From Ignelater luminosus (taxonomy: Eukaryota > Arthropoda > Insecta > Coleoptera > Elateridae): 64,000 bases of DNA. Positions 12,120 to 23,947 of the stretch are shown here, in pieces. The position numbers and the translations under genes were made by a program. Location: positions 221,729 through 285,728 of the forward strand of contig VTPC01000423.1 of assembly GCA_011009095.1 (NCBI GenBank), written 5' to 3'. How positions within the stretch are numbered: position 1 is the first letter of the stretch; each line of letters opens with the position of its first letter. Under the pieces are notes generated by a model. It ran no database searches, was not told where the DNA came from, and saw only the letters and a program-made list of their open reading frames with translations.

Positions 12120-15100
12120 TATGACATAAATTTGTGTTTGTTTTAACGGAAACCATATTGGTTGGATGTGATCGCACAAGAGATCTTTTGATCTTTGTAA
12201 CAATGTAAAACGATATGGTTATTTTGGAAAATATATTTATGTCATGACAGGTTACTTTAAAAAATGGATTTGGCTATCTTATTGAAAACATAACTATCTA
12301 CGACTTTTGCCTTTACATGTTTTCTGTAAAACCAATCTTAACAGAGTTAGATGCGTTTAAAGATATTTTAGTCTTTCAAAATATCTAGTAATCCTATGAC
12401 CTTTTTTTTCAAAACAAAAACTGCATTGCCATTTAACCATCTTTGTAGGTACAGACGTTTCTGAGATCCCTATACACTAAACAAAAAAAAATGCATCCTG
12501 TAGACTCTAGAATCAATACACGTTTTCATGTTAGATATTGTTTTTTGATTAAGCAAGAGTACAGCGAGACTTGTCGATGTCAACAGTATGCAAAAGTAGC
12601 AATTTGGGAAATCGGGTTTTAGTAAATTTATATCTTGATAGATGTAAACTTAAATTGTACTTGTATATTTGAGGGTAAGGTAACTAGGGTAAATGTTATT
12701 CGTAATATCAATGTAACAAACCAGCAAGAAAATGGCAGTAGCTGTAGGGCACAAGCTAAAGTTAACTTGTACGCGTAAGCTCATAAGAGTGAACTGTAGC
12801 AAAAACTAACTCAAAAGGGATCAAAACTCTCCAAAGAAAGTAATAACTGAAAAGATTAACATTCAATTTTTCTTGGGTTAAGAAATGTTAGTTCAAAGTC
12901 CAGTATCACATGCAAATTATTTTCTTCCTGGCTGTATCATTTTTGGGGTCTAAATAGTGTCAAGTTTGAGCTAGGTTCGAGTTCAAAGTTTATTTGTTAC
13001 CATGAAGAGTTTTTTTATGAGCAAAAGGAACGAAAGCACAATCGTACGATGCATAGTTGGATTGTAAAGAAATAAGAACAAAGAGCATAGTAACTCACAT
13101 ATATAAATAGGAATTTTAAAACAGGCAAAACTTTCAATTTGAAAGAGCAAAAGGAAACGGCAAGAGCCATAAGAAGTAATGTACGTATTTGGATCAAGTT
13201 ACAGATTGAGGACTCGTAGATAAACTTTTTGGTTAGTGTTTTGGGACCGACACCGATCCTGTGCTGGTTTGTAACTGTGATAAAACCTAGGTGAAGAGGA
13301 AAAGATTTTCGACATTGAAACTGTTGGAAGATTGGGTAGGACAGATCCTGATTTTAAACTTGTCTATCGCCACTTCTAATGTTTCAAAGATATGACTGTC
13401 AGATTTGACGATCTTATCCCTCAATAGTATATGATAATGGAGAACCTGTAAGTGCATCATTATATGGGAATTATAAAATGACCTTCTCACAAATTAACTT
13501 ATTCTTAATGAAGAATCTTTAAAACAAAATATATAAAAATCAACTAAAGAATAGTGAACGAAATAAATTTATATTTTGTTTAATGAAGGTGAAGTAAAAT
13601 AAATGCGAGTGCAGTTGTTAACGAGCTTCTCGTTTCAGAAAAAAATGTTTTGTATAAGAATCAATATTATAATTAGGTCATAATGTTATATATATTTATC
13701 TTGTCTTGATAACTTTTTCGTTACCTTTACAGATTAAACATTGAGTATTATTGGTATGCAAGTAAATCTATGATTGTAAAGATATAACTTAATATATAGG
13801 GCGTGTCATTTTAAATAAACGAAACAGGAAGTGGAACCAAAGTTTTGAGATTTCTAAACGTTACTTAATATTTAAAGAAAAGGGCACGAATTCTGAGCTG
13901 GCACTTTCTTTATGTTCTCTTGCTCATTCGTTTTTAAAAGAAATTTAAATCTTATTAAGTCGAATTGCAGAATTAAGTAATAACGGTCAAAATGTACTTA
14001 ACTTTACCTACATATGTACTGCACACTGCGTGTAATCTTAACTATTACAGGGTATTACAGTATACGATATTATCTTTCTTTATTATTCATAGAATATTAG
14101 TAAGTAGGAACCACATACCACGATTAGTCATAATACAAATATTATTGTTAATTAACCTTTTTGTCATATTTTCTAGAAACCAAAACAATAATATTTGGTA
14201 TGATGCTAATGTAAAAACAATAAAAACTATCAAATAATAATTTCAAAATTTATTATTTTGGAAGGCCTTCTATTTCCTTAAAATTAGAAAAACAACAACA
14301 AACTAATAAAGTGAACGAGCCTTTAAAATCGCCTCACACCTGTTTACATCTTTTAACATTTAACATCACGCAGCACACACCTTTGTATACAATCATGATT
14401 TCTTTAATAAAACTTACCCCAACTTTTACCATCTCGTCCCCCGAATGTCCCCGTTTTCGGATCATACCAATTTCTGATTTGATAATTAAAATTTGGACTC
14501 CCGTAAGCTTTCGTAGCCGTCATTTTTCTAGTCAATCAAAAGTCTTTTTAATAGAAACAATGCCACCTATTCACTTAATACAGCTCGCTTCGCCAGGTAG
14601 GCGAGGCCACTGCACGTAACTCGCGACTCGCGGGTTCTTTTGCGATGTTGCCATGACAACTTCGGCAACAACTAAAGTGGACATGCTCTCTTTGTTAGTC
14701 ATTGGGTCAAAATGCGGCGACAAGCACACCCGCATTTCTTGAAGGTTTCTAGTGTAGAAAAAACCTCAATGAATGTGTCACCGTTTTTTTATTTAATCAT
14801 AATCATACGGTTAAGGGTCAACTAAGTCATTCTATTAACAAAAATTTAAATATAAGGTAGTAGTACTTCTGTTGTCTTATTCAAAAATCTTTTTAGATTT
14901 TCATTTAAAGAAGATTTCATGGAATTATACCTTGTAATTCGTGAAAGTTGCTGTTAGAAGGTAAAAGATGATATGAAAGAAGATAACAATAGCATGTGTC
15001 ATCCATTGATTATGTGAAATTGTCATTACCGCTCCGCTTAAGTTTATTAACCGACACGACGGTTGTAGTATGTAACGTATTTAATTTTAGAAGATTCTAA

Positions 15101-15432
15101 TTACTTTAATTTTGTTCAGATTTTAAACTTTTATAAAACTGTTTTTAATATTAATTGTAGGAACAAAAACTAAGATTATTAGTTTTTCCAATTTATCTTT
15201 TTCTTCAGAAATACGTGCATGTGTTGGAAGAATTTTCCACCCACTTTTGTGATTTTTATGGATAAATGGATAAAACGTTTCTGCTTTCAAAAGCAAAGAC
15301 AAAATAACATAACAATTGCAGTAAGCTATACCTGAATAGCCAAGAAAAAAAAGAAAATATAAAATTCAAAACTTTAGCTTCAACTGTTTTCTGTTTTCTC
15401 ATATTAATTGAGATTGTCTTTCGCTAATCCTT
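12120..15432. other. intronic DNA, nothing recognised
   Basis: AT-rich sequence with low-information frames only (for example 13992-14237 and 14311-14619 plus). Confidence 0.45.
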
Positions 15433-15642
15433 TAAAGGTTCCTAACACGTTCGTGATTTGTTCCAATTCTACCCGTTCAGGTTTGAAACGGATAATTTTA
15501 CATAAATGAAATTTTTGTTCGTGCCGTGCTCGTTCTAATTTTTTCACGCGTGAATCCTGTGTACACATTCAGTTTTTCCCGTACGTGCTTAATCGGTACG
15601 GATAAAATTGGAACGAATCACGAACGTGTCAGGGATCCTTTA
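15433..15642. repeat. short palindromic MITE-like element
   Basis: Left arm 15433-15480 (AAAGGTTCCTAACACGTTCG onward) is nearly the reverse complement of 15598-15642 (AAAGGATCCCTGACACGTTC on the minus strand). The arms share CACGTTCGTGATT and TTCCAATT over about 45 bp, around a loop of about 115 bp. The size and shape fit a small miniature inverted-repeat element. The frame at 15526-15747 merely crosses it. Confidence 0.65.
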
Positions 15643-16522
15643 TACTTTATCCAGAGATTGCTAAGTAAAAGAAACAGTCAGTTAGCCATTGTTAGTGACT
15701 ATAATAATCACTTTGATCAATTATTTTCTAGAAGTACATGGAAGTGAAAAAGGGAATTTAATTTGATGCTCCAACACGTGGGAAGAATGTAAAGCTGATC
15801 TTGGATGCATTTGAATGCAAATACTGTTCATGACGTTGATGAGCATGACATCACATTTAACTGTCTTCCAAGTAACAAGACTCATCATCATGAATTACAG
15901 TAGTTAAATAAAACTGTTTTTTATACAAATCTTATAGTAATGCAGGTTTTCTGATAAAATCTCTCAAATATAACTAGGATATTTCTACAACTAAAAAGAA
16001 ACTCTAAAAGTGGGTGCTGAGAAGAGATGCAAAAGGATTCATCATTAGAGCAGAAAATTCACCAGAAATAAACAAATATTAATTTCTTTCTTGTCTTCAT
16101 GCCCGAATCTTATAAATCGCAAGTATGAATTAATATCAATATCTATCTGTTAAAAAATAATGAAGTTCTTGCTGATAGAAAATCTTCCAGAATATCGACA
16201 TCCTTTCTTGTACTCATATTTTGCTTTGTTGCAAAAGCGACAGTGAGATATGTAAATTCATTTCTTCTTAGTGACATAAAGACTCGTTCTTAAATTACCT
16301 ACTAGTACAAAACTAGTTCGTTTTTAACCTTCTCTTCCTAACCCCTCCCCCCTAACACGTCTTTAATGCAGCTCCGAATCTTCTTTTGATAATTAACGCT
16401 GTGTCCAATATTTCCTTCTTAAATTTTAAAATCAGGCGTAGGGGGTTCCCCGTAGATACTCCAAACCAAACCAATATCAAAAAGTGTGTTACGTAATGCT
16501 AATAGCGCTCTCAAGCGTTATA

Positions 16523-17164
16523 CAGTGTGTCCCAATTTCGGTTAAATTAGAAAAGTTTTGGCTATTTTGGAGATCACTTCACCTATGCTTTTGTTNNNNN
16601 NNNNNNNNNNNNNNNNNNNNNNNNNNNNNNNNNNNNNNNNNNNNNNNNNNNNNNNNNNNNNNNNNNNNNNNNNNNNNNNNNNNNNNNNNNNNNNNNNNNN
16701 NNNNNNNNNNNNNNNNNNNNNNNNNNNNNNNNNNNNNNNNNNNNNNNNNNNNNNNNNNNNNNNNNNNNNNNNNNNNNNNNNNNNNNNNNNNNNNNNNNNN
16801 NNNNNNNNNNNNNNNNNNNNNNNNNNNNNNNNNNNNNNNNNNNNNNNNNNNNNNNNNNNNNNNNNNNNNNNNNNNNNNNNNNNNNNNNNNNNNNNNNNNN
16901 NNNNNNNNNNNNNNNNNNNNNNNNNNNNNNNNNNNNNNNNNNNNNNNNNNNNNNNNNNNNNNNNNNTCCCGAGATATTTCACTTTAAAAAAAATAAGATA
17001 ATTTCGTTTTTAGCAAATATCTAATAAGCCGTGAACTTTTTTGAGACAACAAAAGCATAAGTAAACTGATGTCCAAAATAGCCAAAACTTTTCTAATTTA
17101 ACCGACTTCGTATCTCTTACATTTCCGAGATCCCAATAGTGAGCATCGAAATTGGGACACACTG
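16523..17164. mobile_element. TA-flanked TIR element interrupted by the assembly gap
   Basis: The left end CAGTGTGTCCCAATTTCG (16523 onward) and the right end CGAAATTGGGACACACTG (to 17164) are inverted copies, each next to TA. A second shared block, GGTTAAATTAGAAAAGTTTT, lies immediately inside the left end but about 45 bp further inside on the right, so one arm has an insertion or the other a deletion. The homology runs on through GCTATTTTGGA to the gap edge. The middle is unknown (371 N), so the true length and coding content cannot be judged. Confidence 0.8.
16596..16966. other. assembly gap (371 N)
   Basis: Run of N. It sits inside inverted arms, where short-read assembly is expected to fail; the stated length may be an estimate. 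Confidence 1.
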
Positions 17165-17546
17165 TATAGTCTAAGGACACATCCTAAATTGTCTGGGAGG
17201 AAAAATCACACAATTAAACTAAAGCAGCTTGTTTTCGTTTTCTATCTTTATCGTAGTCCGCCCAACGATCGTAGAACTCCAATCATAATGTGAGACCACG
17301 GGCCTGTTGGACCAAAACTAAGTATTCACGTTGGACTGTGCAAACTTTTTATTGTCAATTACTTAACCGACATACTTTATTTTCTGGTGCATACAAATTT
17401 ATATTTTCCAAAGAAAATACTTTTCATTTTTACTTTACGTTTTTACCTTTTTACTAAAAATTGCAAAATGAAAAGTGAAAAGAAAAGCAGCTTGGCGCAA
17501 TAGGCTCCAAGTTTATGTGTCAACTCAGGAGATTGTCATTACAATA

Positions 17547-19073
17547 CAGGGTCGCTAAAAAGTATGGAAACACGCTACCCCCGTAGAAACGGTAAGAGAT
17601 AGACAAATGAAATATGGAAAGCTTAAAGTCATTTTTTCCATGTTTTGCGAAGATAATTAAAAACAAATCTTCAATTGCTTTTTCATACTGCCGCCATATT
17701 GAATCTTTTTAAATGGAACATCCTGTAGATAACTCCATATTTGGATAGATATTTGCAAGACAAATTCAATGATGTAAGGGTTGCTATACTTATCTTGAAA
17801 GGTTTTGGAGATAATCGCTGTTCTTTTGTCAGGGGTTTCCCTATTAAAAAGTATGGAAACACGCTGCTCCTGCAAAAACGGTAAGAGATAAACAAATGAA
17901 ATTTGGAGATATTAAAGTAGGCATTATTTGCCATGTTTTGCAAAAAGAGTTAAGATCAAATCTTCAATTGTTTTTCCGTACGGTCGCCATCTTGAATTTT
18001 TTTAAATGGATCGCCCTGTATATGACCCCATATCTCGATAGGGATTTGAAAGGCGAATTCAATAATATAAGGGTTGCTATACTTATCTTGAAAGGTTTTG
18101 GAGATAATCGCTATTTGTTTGTCTAGGATTTCACTATTAATTTCTATCAAAATCGAGTTACCTGTGAAACAGCAAAGGCAATGGAACTAAAAAAAATGAT
18201 GTGCGATTATTATATAAGTAATTAAAGGAAAAGAAAACCGTAAAAATTTTGCCCTTAGCCTACTTATTTAAAATAATAGATCGATGCTAGAACAAACTAA
18301 AAAGGTGGAATAAGACCAATTAGTGACGAACTGATAAGAACAAAAACACAATATAATTTTATAAGAAGTGTTCAAGATGCCCTGCGTTAACTTCTTGGCA
18401 ATGAAACAATCTCTTTTGAAATGTTCCTAAGGAGTTTTGCAAATAATCGGGGGGAACTACTTGCATTACGAATCCGTCCTTGAAGTTAAGAAAGAAAGAA
18501 TAGCGATTATCTCCAAAACCTTTCAAGATAAGTATAGCAACCCTTATATTATTGAATTTGCCCTTCAAATCCCTATCGAGATGTGGGGTCATATACAGGA
18601 TGATCCATTTATAGAAATTCAAAATGGCGGCCGTACGGAAAAACAATATTGAAGATATGATTTTAATTCTTTTCGCAAAACATGGCAAATAATGCCTACT
18701 TTAAGATCCCCAAATGTCAATTGTCTATCTCTTACCGTTTTTGCAAGAGCAGCGTGTTTCCATACTTTTTAATAGGGAAACCCCTGACAAAAGAACAGCG
18801 ATTATCTCCAAAATCTTTCAAGATAAGTATAGCAACCCTTACACCACTGAACTTGTCTTGAAAATCCCTATCCAAATATGGAGTCATATACAGGATGCTC
18901 CATTAAAAAAAATTCAATATGGCGGCCATACGAAAAAACAATTGAAGATTTGTTTTTAATTACCTTCGCAAAACATGGCAAAATATACCTACTTTAAGCT
19001 CGCCGTATTTCATTTGTCTATGTCTTACCGTTTCTGCGGGGATATCGTGTTTCCATACTTTTTAGCGACCCTG
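17547..19073. mobile_element. nested inverted-repeat (foldback-like) element of four ~290-bp units
   Basis: The outer ends are CAGGGTCGCTAAAAAGTATG at 17547 and its reverse complement ending at 19073. Each arm is itself a tandem pair. On the left, a unit starts at 17547 and again at about 17841 (TTAAAAAGTATGGAAACACG), ending near 18134. On the right, two inverted units cover about 18490-18785 and 18786-19073. Every unit shares AACGGTAAGAGATA and CCTTTCAAGATAAGTATAGC, or their complements. The centre (about 18135-18490) is unique. The peptides in these frames (for example IISKTFQDKYSNPY) recur only because the DNA repeats and should not be taken as a gene. No transposase is present, so it would depend on an enzyme supplied in trans. 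Confidence 0.85.
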
Positions 19074-19739
19074 TGTGTTCCATAATTGGATTTCATTTCA
19101 TTTTAGATTTGCAAGTAATTTAGTTACAATAGAAAACACACGTTCTACTTTATTAAGTGAGATTTTTTAGAAATGGTACAATATACAGCGAGCTCCAACG
19201 ATCAAAGTGTTGACAGAGGATATAACTACTACTATAACGGCCAAAATGATGAAGTTGTAGGCGTTTGAAATCATGAAATAATATGTTTTCTGCATTGCAT
19301 GCATCTGAGAGTTTCGAAACATACTGAAACGTTGTTCGGGTTACCTATTCATTTTTATGGGGATGACATGTAGCATCAACCATCAAAATAATTCTTTCAT
19401 TTGCAGTTATGATTCTAGAAGGCTTTCAATCCTAAACAAAAAGAGTTGGTAGCAAATCAAAGACGATAGAAGGATAAAATTCCAATTTTCAATTTTCTTT
19501 TGAATTCTTTTAAAATAACAAGGTTTAAAATGAATATGCAAGAAGGTTCTAAATTGCATGGAACAAATATAAAAGTATTATTTCTACGGCAAAAAATAAG
19601 ACAAAAACTTGAATAAAACGTTTTCCAGACATGCTTCTCTGAGTTTTTAGTAACCCCTAACAGTTTTTGTTACAGTACCAAAATTTAGTATGTGTGCATT
19701 GTCTATCAAGGTTTTTATTTGCACTTACTTTGTTAAAAC

Positions 19740-20000
19740 TATCTTTGCCTTAAACGTGCCTCTGGAGGGAGGAGGTTGCTCTCTATATTTTATACAAAAC
19801 TTGAATCTCTGCTATGGTGTTTACAAAAATAACTGAAAAGATAAGATTATTTCCAAATAAAACAAGAGATTTCTGTAGGCAAAAGAGTTCTGGAGATTAA
19901 ACCGGTCTCCTACCTCCAAAACCACTCTTGAAATAAAATCAATTTCTACTCAATCACTGATTTCAATATATCCCAAAATGGTATGACCAAAGGATTTAAA
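19740..20000. repeat. dispersed repeat, copy 1 of 2
   Basis: TGGAGATTAAACCGGTCTCC through CACTCTTG to ATCAATTTCTAC (about 19890-19950) resembles 59684-59740 (TGGAGATTAAAGCGATCTCT, CACTCTTGGG, ATTAGTTTCTAC) in the same orientation. This suggests an old dispersed element; its borders are not defined here. Confidence 0.45.
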
Positions 20001-21149
20001 CCACGTATTAGTAACATCTTTTATGGCACTACCCTTACCAGATCATATTCAGGGTAAAAAAAAACAAAAATAAAAAATTGACAAGGGAAAATCGACATCA
20101 AAATATCGAATTCAGGCAGCCAATTAAACACTAATATTTCTGTTAATAATCTCCTGCTTAAAAAAACTTTAAAAGCAGAAGGCAGCAAAGCGTAAAAAGT
20201 CATATAATAAAAAGTGTTCTTCTAGTAAGTAGTTAATATACCTCCTAGAAAACAGCTAACGGATGATTGTACTACATTTCTATTTACTATTTCACTTCTG
20301 TTGAAGGTTGTAATTGGAAGATTGGCATTCTTAAGTTTCAAAGCACAGAGATTAAGTGTTCGGTATTTTCATTTTGATACCAGCATTTTATAAAAACGCG
20401 GGTTATAGGTATTGAAATCTTGCAACTTGATAACATATGGTTATGTAAAAACGTAATTATTTCGATTATTTAAACCTCAAGAAACGCCAGTCTAGATATC
20501 TTAGTTTCAAACTTAACCAATAGCAGCGAATAAAAAATATTCTATTAGTATTCAACATAGTATTATCTGTTTGGCTATAAAAGAATTATCTTCAGTTGTA
20601 ACATACAAAGTCAACCACCCATTTTCGAGAAACTCTTCAATTGATTCAAAATGTATGAATTTTGCCCATAACTTGCGGTACATGATGATACAGCTGTTTT
20701 CATTCAGACATAAAGTAGAAACAAAGTCAATTGAGAGATGACCCAAATTTTATCAACTTGATCAAATTAAGGTCAAATGTAAAGGTTGTTAGAAACAGCC
20801 ATTATTACTGTAAGATAAGCAATGTTTCTTATTCCTGTGTGGATCCAAGAAGTAGAAAAATGGTGTTCTTGATTCAATAATTACTTTCGGGGTTCATTCT
20901 AATAAACTGCTCATTATATGAGTCAGTCTTTTAAAAGTGTATTTGATATTGATCTTATCATACGTTTAGGGCTTTGTGTACTTTCCAATAGTATACTTCC
21001 AGTTCTGCTGATAACATTTTTGAACAAAAAATTAGAATCTTTAAGAAGAAAATCAGAGTGACCTAAAATAGGGTTAAGGTCTTAGAAATGAGATAGATCT
21101 TTGAAAGTCCTAAGGATATAGTACATTACGAATGTTGGAACAGGTAAAT

Positions 21150-21265
21150 AAGAAAATCGAAATTGGGTGTAAGTCCAGCTTTATCTTCTGGGTAAAGTTC
21201 GACAGTCATCATAATCAGAGAATAATCTAAAGAAATCCGACAGTGATTCAACGGAAAAAGATTAA
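21150..21265. repeat. direct repeat with 22187-22305
   Basis: AAGAAAATCGAAATTGGGTG, CAGCTTTATCTTCTGGG, and GACAGTCATCATAATCAGAG are echoed about 1.04 kb downstream (GAGAAAATCAGAGAAATATTG, CAGTTTTATCTTTTGGG, GATAATCATTATGGTCAAAAG). Old and diverged; the class is unknown. Confidence 0.4.
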
Positions 21266-22186
21266 ATTCTGTTACTTTTCTATAAACTTTCTGACAAATT
21301 CTTTTAAATAAGGAGTCTACCCTAAAAACTAGATTTGTTTTGTATCTCAAACAGGACTTTCAAAGTTTATCATGGCACATTTTCGAAATACTATAACTTT
21401 AAAAAATCAAAAGTTTCTAACACTAGGCTCAATCACATCTCTAAGCGATTGCAGAGTCAAGACACTCCCTCCCTCAGTCCATCAAAAAAAATCGAAGCAG
21501 CTTAAAAGAGCTGTGAGGTGACTGTCTTTTAACACCCATGAGAGAAATATGAGATTTATTCATGTTACTTTATATTCAAACCAAGTGTCAACATTTCTTC
21601 TTTGGAATGAACAGATCAGCGTGAATCCGGTTCAGGGCTATTAAGTATTCGTGGTAATTTACATTCATGAGATGATCTCTTCTCGGAATTGAAAAAGCAA
21701 AACTGAAGATAAGACAAATGATGTACTAGCTGATGTGATCATTAAAGGTACTAGAGAGAAACTTAATGTATGCGCATATTATCGTTATGTGCAACTTGTC
21801 TAAAAGTCATCAGTGATAAAGTAAAGAAGAAAACCAAGAAACTCATGGTGATTGATATCCATTCAGTAGAGAATTGTTGAGGAAATTTGAAGTTGTCAGA
21901 AGCCTTTCTCTAAGCTGATTTATTGATAGTCTGCAGGTAAGGTACAAGACCTCAAAAGTGAATTTATTCAGTTTTGAATCAAATAAGGAAGAAAAAAGAT
22001 TTCTTTAAAGTCCCAAAGGCAAGGTATCAGTTTTCAAATAATGGGACGAACCCAAGAAGACTTAATCCCTTTATTAAATATTGATGTGTTAGTATGAACA
22101 CGTTTACTGCTTTTCTAGGTCAGGATGCTGCTAAGAAGTTAAAAACAAGAGCTTTAATAAATAAATACATAATCTATTTTGACATG

Positions 22187-22305
22187 AATGAGAAAATCAG
22201 AGAAATATTGAAATTGGTAGTAAGTAGCTCCAGTTTTATCTTTTGGGAGAAGGTTTGATAATCATTATGGTCAAAAGTTAATCTGAAGAGTTTTTTATCT
22301 GTGTT
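22187..22305. repeat. direct repeat with 21150-21265
   Basis: Second diverged copy of the repeat described at 21150, in the same orientation, in the long intron of the beta-subunit gene. Confidence 0.4.
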
Positions 22306-23760
22306 CGCATGGAAAACTTCTTATTGAGTTAGTTAAATAAACTATATGTACATTTTTCAGTATTTCTAGTTTTGGCGTCGGTCGATAGAAACATAGGAAT
22401 GAGACAGTTTGGGTCCCAATCTACACGGTTGCTAGTCTTGGAAAGTGATTTATAAAAAAAATTGAAAATATCTTGAAGTTCATTTTTCTTTCAGTTTTCC
22501 AAAACAAAAAGTGCAAAAGAAGAAAAACGCAAGAACTTTCTCTATTAAAAAAACTCCAACGAACTTTTGGTTGGTGACTTCAACATTTTCCGAGAAAGTC
22601 GAAAAACATTACGTTATTGTCTTTTAGTCGTTGCAATTTCCATTTTCTTCTTTCTTCTTCTATTTTACAGTTAATGTGCTTGATATGACCACAAAATTAA
22701 AAATCAACCTCCTTCAGGATGCGAAATTCTATTCATATATCACTAAATAAAGTTTTCAACTTTTCTAACAAATGAATATCGACCGCATCTTTACAACTTG
22801 TCAGAGTATTCACCAGGTTTTGTAAGATTTTATTTTGATAACGGCTTGGTAATGCTTTTCATTGTTCCTGGGGCCTTCTTTATTTTTTTTTGTTTATATA
22901 TATCATCCACTACCACATTAATTCTAGAAGAGTGAAATACTCTATGTTGTAATATGCTAAATGATCTAAAGTTATCACTGACTGAGTTTACGCATGATAC
23001 ATGAAGATATAAAAGTAACTGTCACCTATCTTCTTGAAATACCTAGATGGCAGCACACTGATTTATTAAAGGCATCATAAGCAGGAATTCGTTGTTTCTT
23101 TGTTGGCATATCAAGCAAATATAGGAATTCTTTCCTTTAAAAGGAAGTAACTTTCTTATAAAATTAATGACAAAACATTCTTCTAGTGAGCTCATTCCGT
23201 GGCCATTTCTAAAAATTGTACATTTCTTAAGACCAAGAAAAAATAGTGTAAATTCATCTTTTTCGTTTACTAGTAGCATTGATACAATACTAGTTTTGTT
23301 TTAGAGGTATTAGAAACAAAATGAATGAAAAACAATACATACCAACATAAATAAATTATAGTTTCTCATAAAAACTGTTTTTAATTATTTTCTAAAAATA
23401 AATATAAACACATTAGCGTCACATACGCCGCAAACTATTCAGAAGTATTTTTCATTTCATTTCGTGTAAGAAAGAAAAGTTAAAACAAACTGTCTTAACA
23501 ATCTAAGAAGGCTTTATTGAAACACAGAATAAAATTTAATAAAAAGAATTCTTTCGTCTAAAAAGAATCCTCATACCATGCCTTTTTAAACAAGAATTTA
23601 CGATCTTGTAATAAAACCGAACCCTTTTTTCCAGTTCGCAGCGTCAGCTTTTCTTATTCTCACTCCTGTAATTCCCGAAAGTACCGTACAAGCCTTTTTA
23701 GGTCGTTTTTATCACAACTTAAACGTAGTAATAACAATAAGAAAATTAATTAAAACTTAC

Positions 23761-23947
23761 ACCAGCTAGAAACGTTCCTTCCGAAAAAACTTCTCTCTTT
23801 AGAATCCCAGAAAAATCTTCTAACTTTTTCTTTTTGAGTCAATTTCATATCTTCGGGCTTAACGAAATAAGTATTTTGAGTGCACAGTAATTCATCTTGC
23901 TTGTGGACGGCGACCGAAAATTTTCTTGTGCTGTTCGCTATCGGCAT
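23761..23947 (-). CDS. nrv: Na+/K+-ATPase subunit beta (nervana-like), exon 1
   Basis: First coding exon (187 nt, 62 codons plus 1 nt), encoding the cytoplasmic N-terminus. The decisive block is KEKVRRFFWDSKERSFFGRN followed by VSSW, equivalent to the F-L-W-(D/N)-S/P-E/K..FLGRTG.SW motif just before the membrane helix in animal beta subunits. The ATG at 23945-23947 has A at -3. The donor after TGG-T is a good GTAAGT, and the split codon joins to CG in exon 2 in frame. The 35 or so residues before the conserved block are longer and less conserved than usual, so a later start or an alternative first exon remains possible. The gene runs right to left, away from the second beta-subunit gene at 55.7 kb. 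Confidence 0.85.

Larger units (their letters stand above)
2530..23760 (-). other. nrv: intron 1 of the Na+/K+-ATPase beta gene (about 21 kb)
   Basis: It is bounded by the exon 1 donor (GTAAGT, read on the minus strand at 23760 downward) and the exon 2 acceptor at 2530-2531. It is filled with repeats and decayed transposons listed separately and contains one assembly gap. Outside those entries I see only AT-rich unique-looking DNA with short random frames (for example 2530-4180, 6421-10690, 12120-15430, 15643-16520, 19080-21150 and 22300-23760). Large first introns often hold alternative first exons or enhancers; none is visible by reading. Confidence 0.75.

Noticed and set aside
16484-17001. 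Long frames over the assembly gap
   Set aside because: Their length comes from N bases, and the flanks are transposon arms.
17657-18959. Recurring peptide IISKTFQDKYSNPY in several frames
   Set aside because: Repeated because the inverted-repeat units are repeated; present on both strands, with no start or domain.
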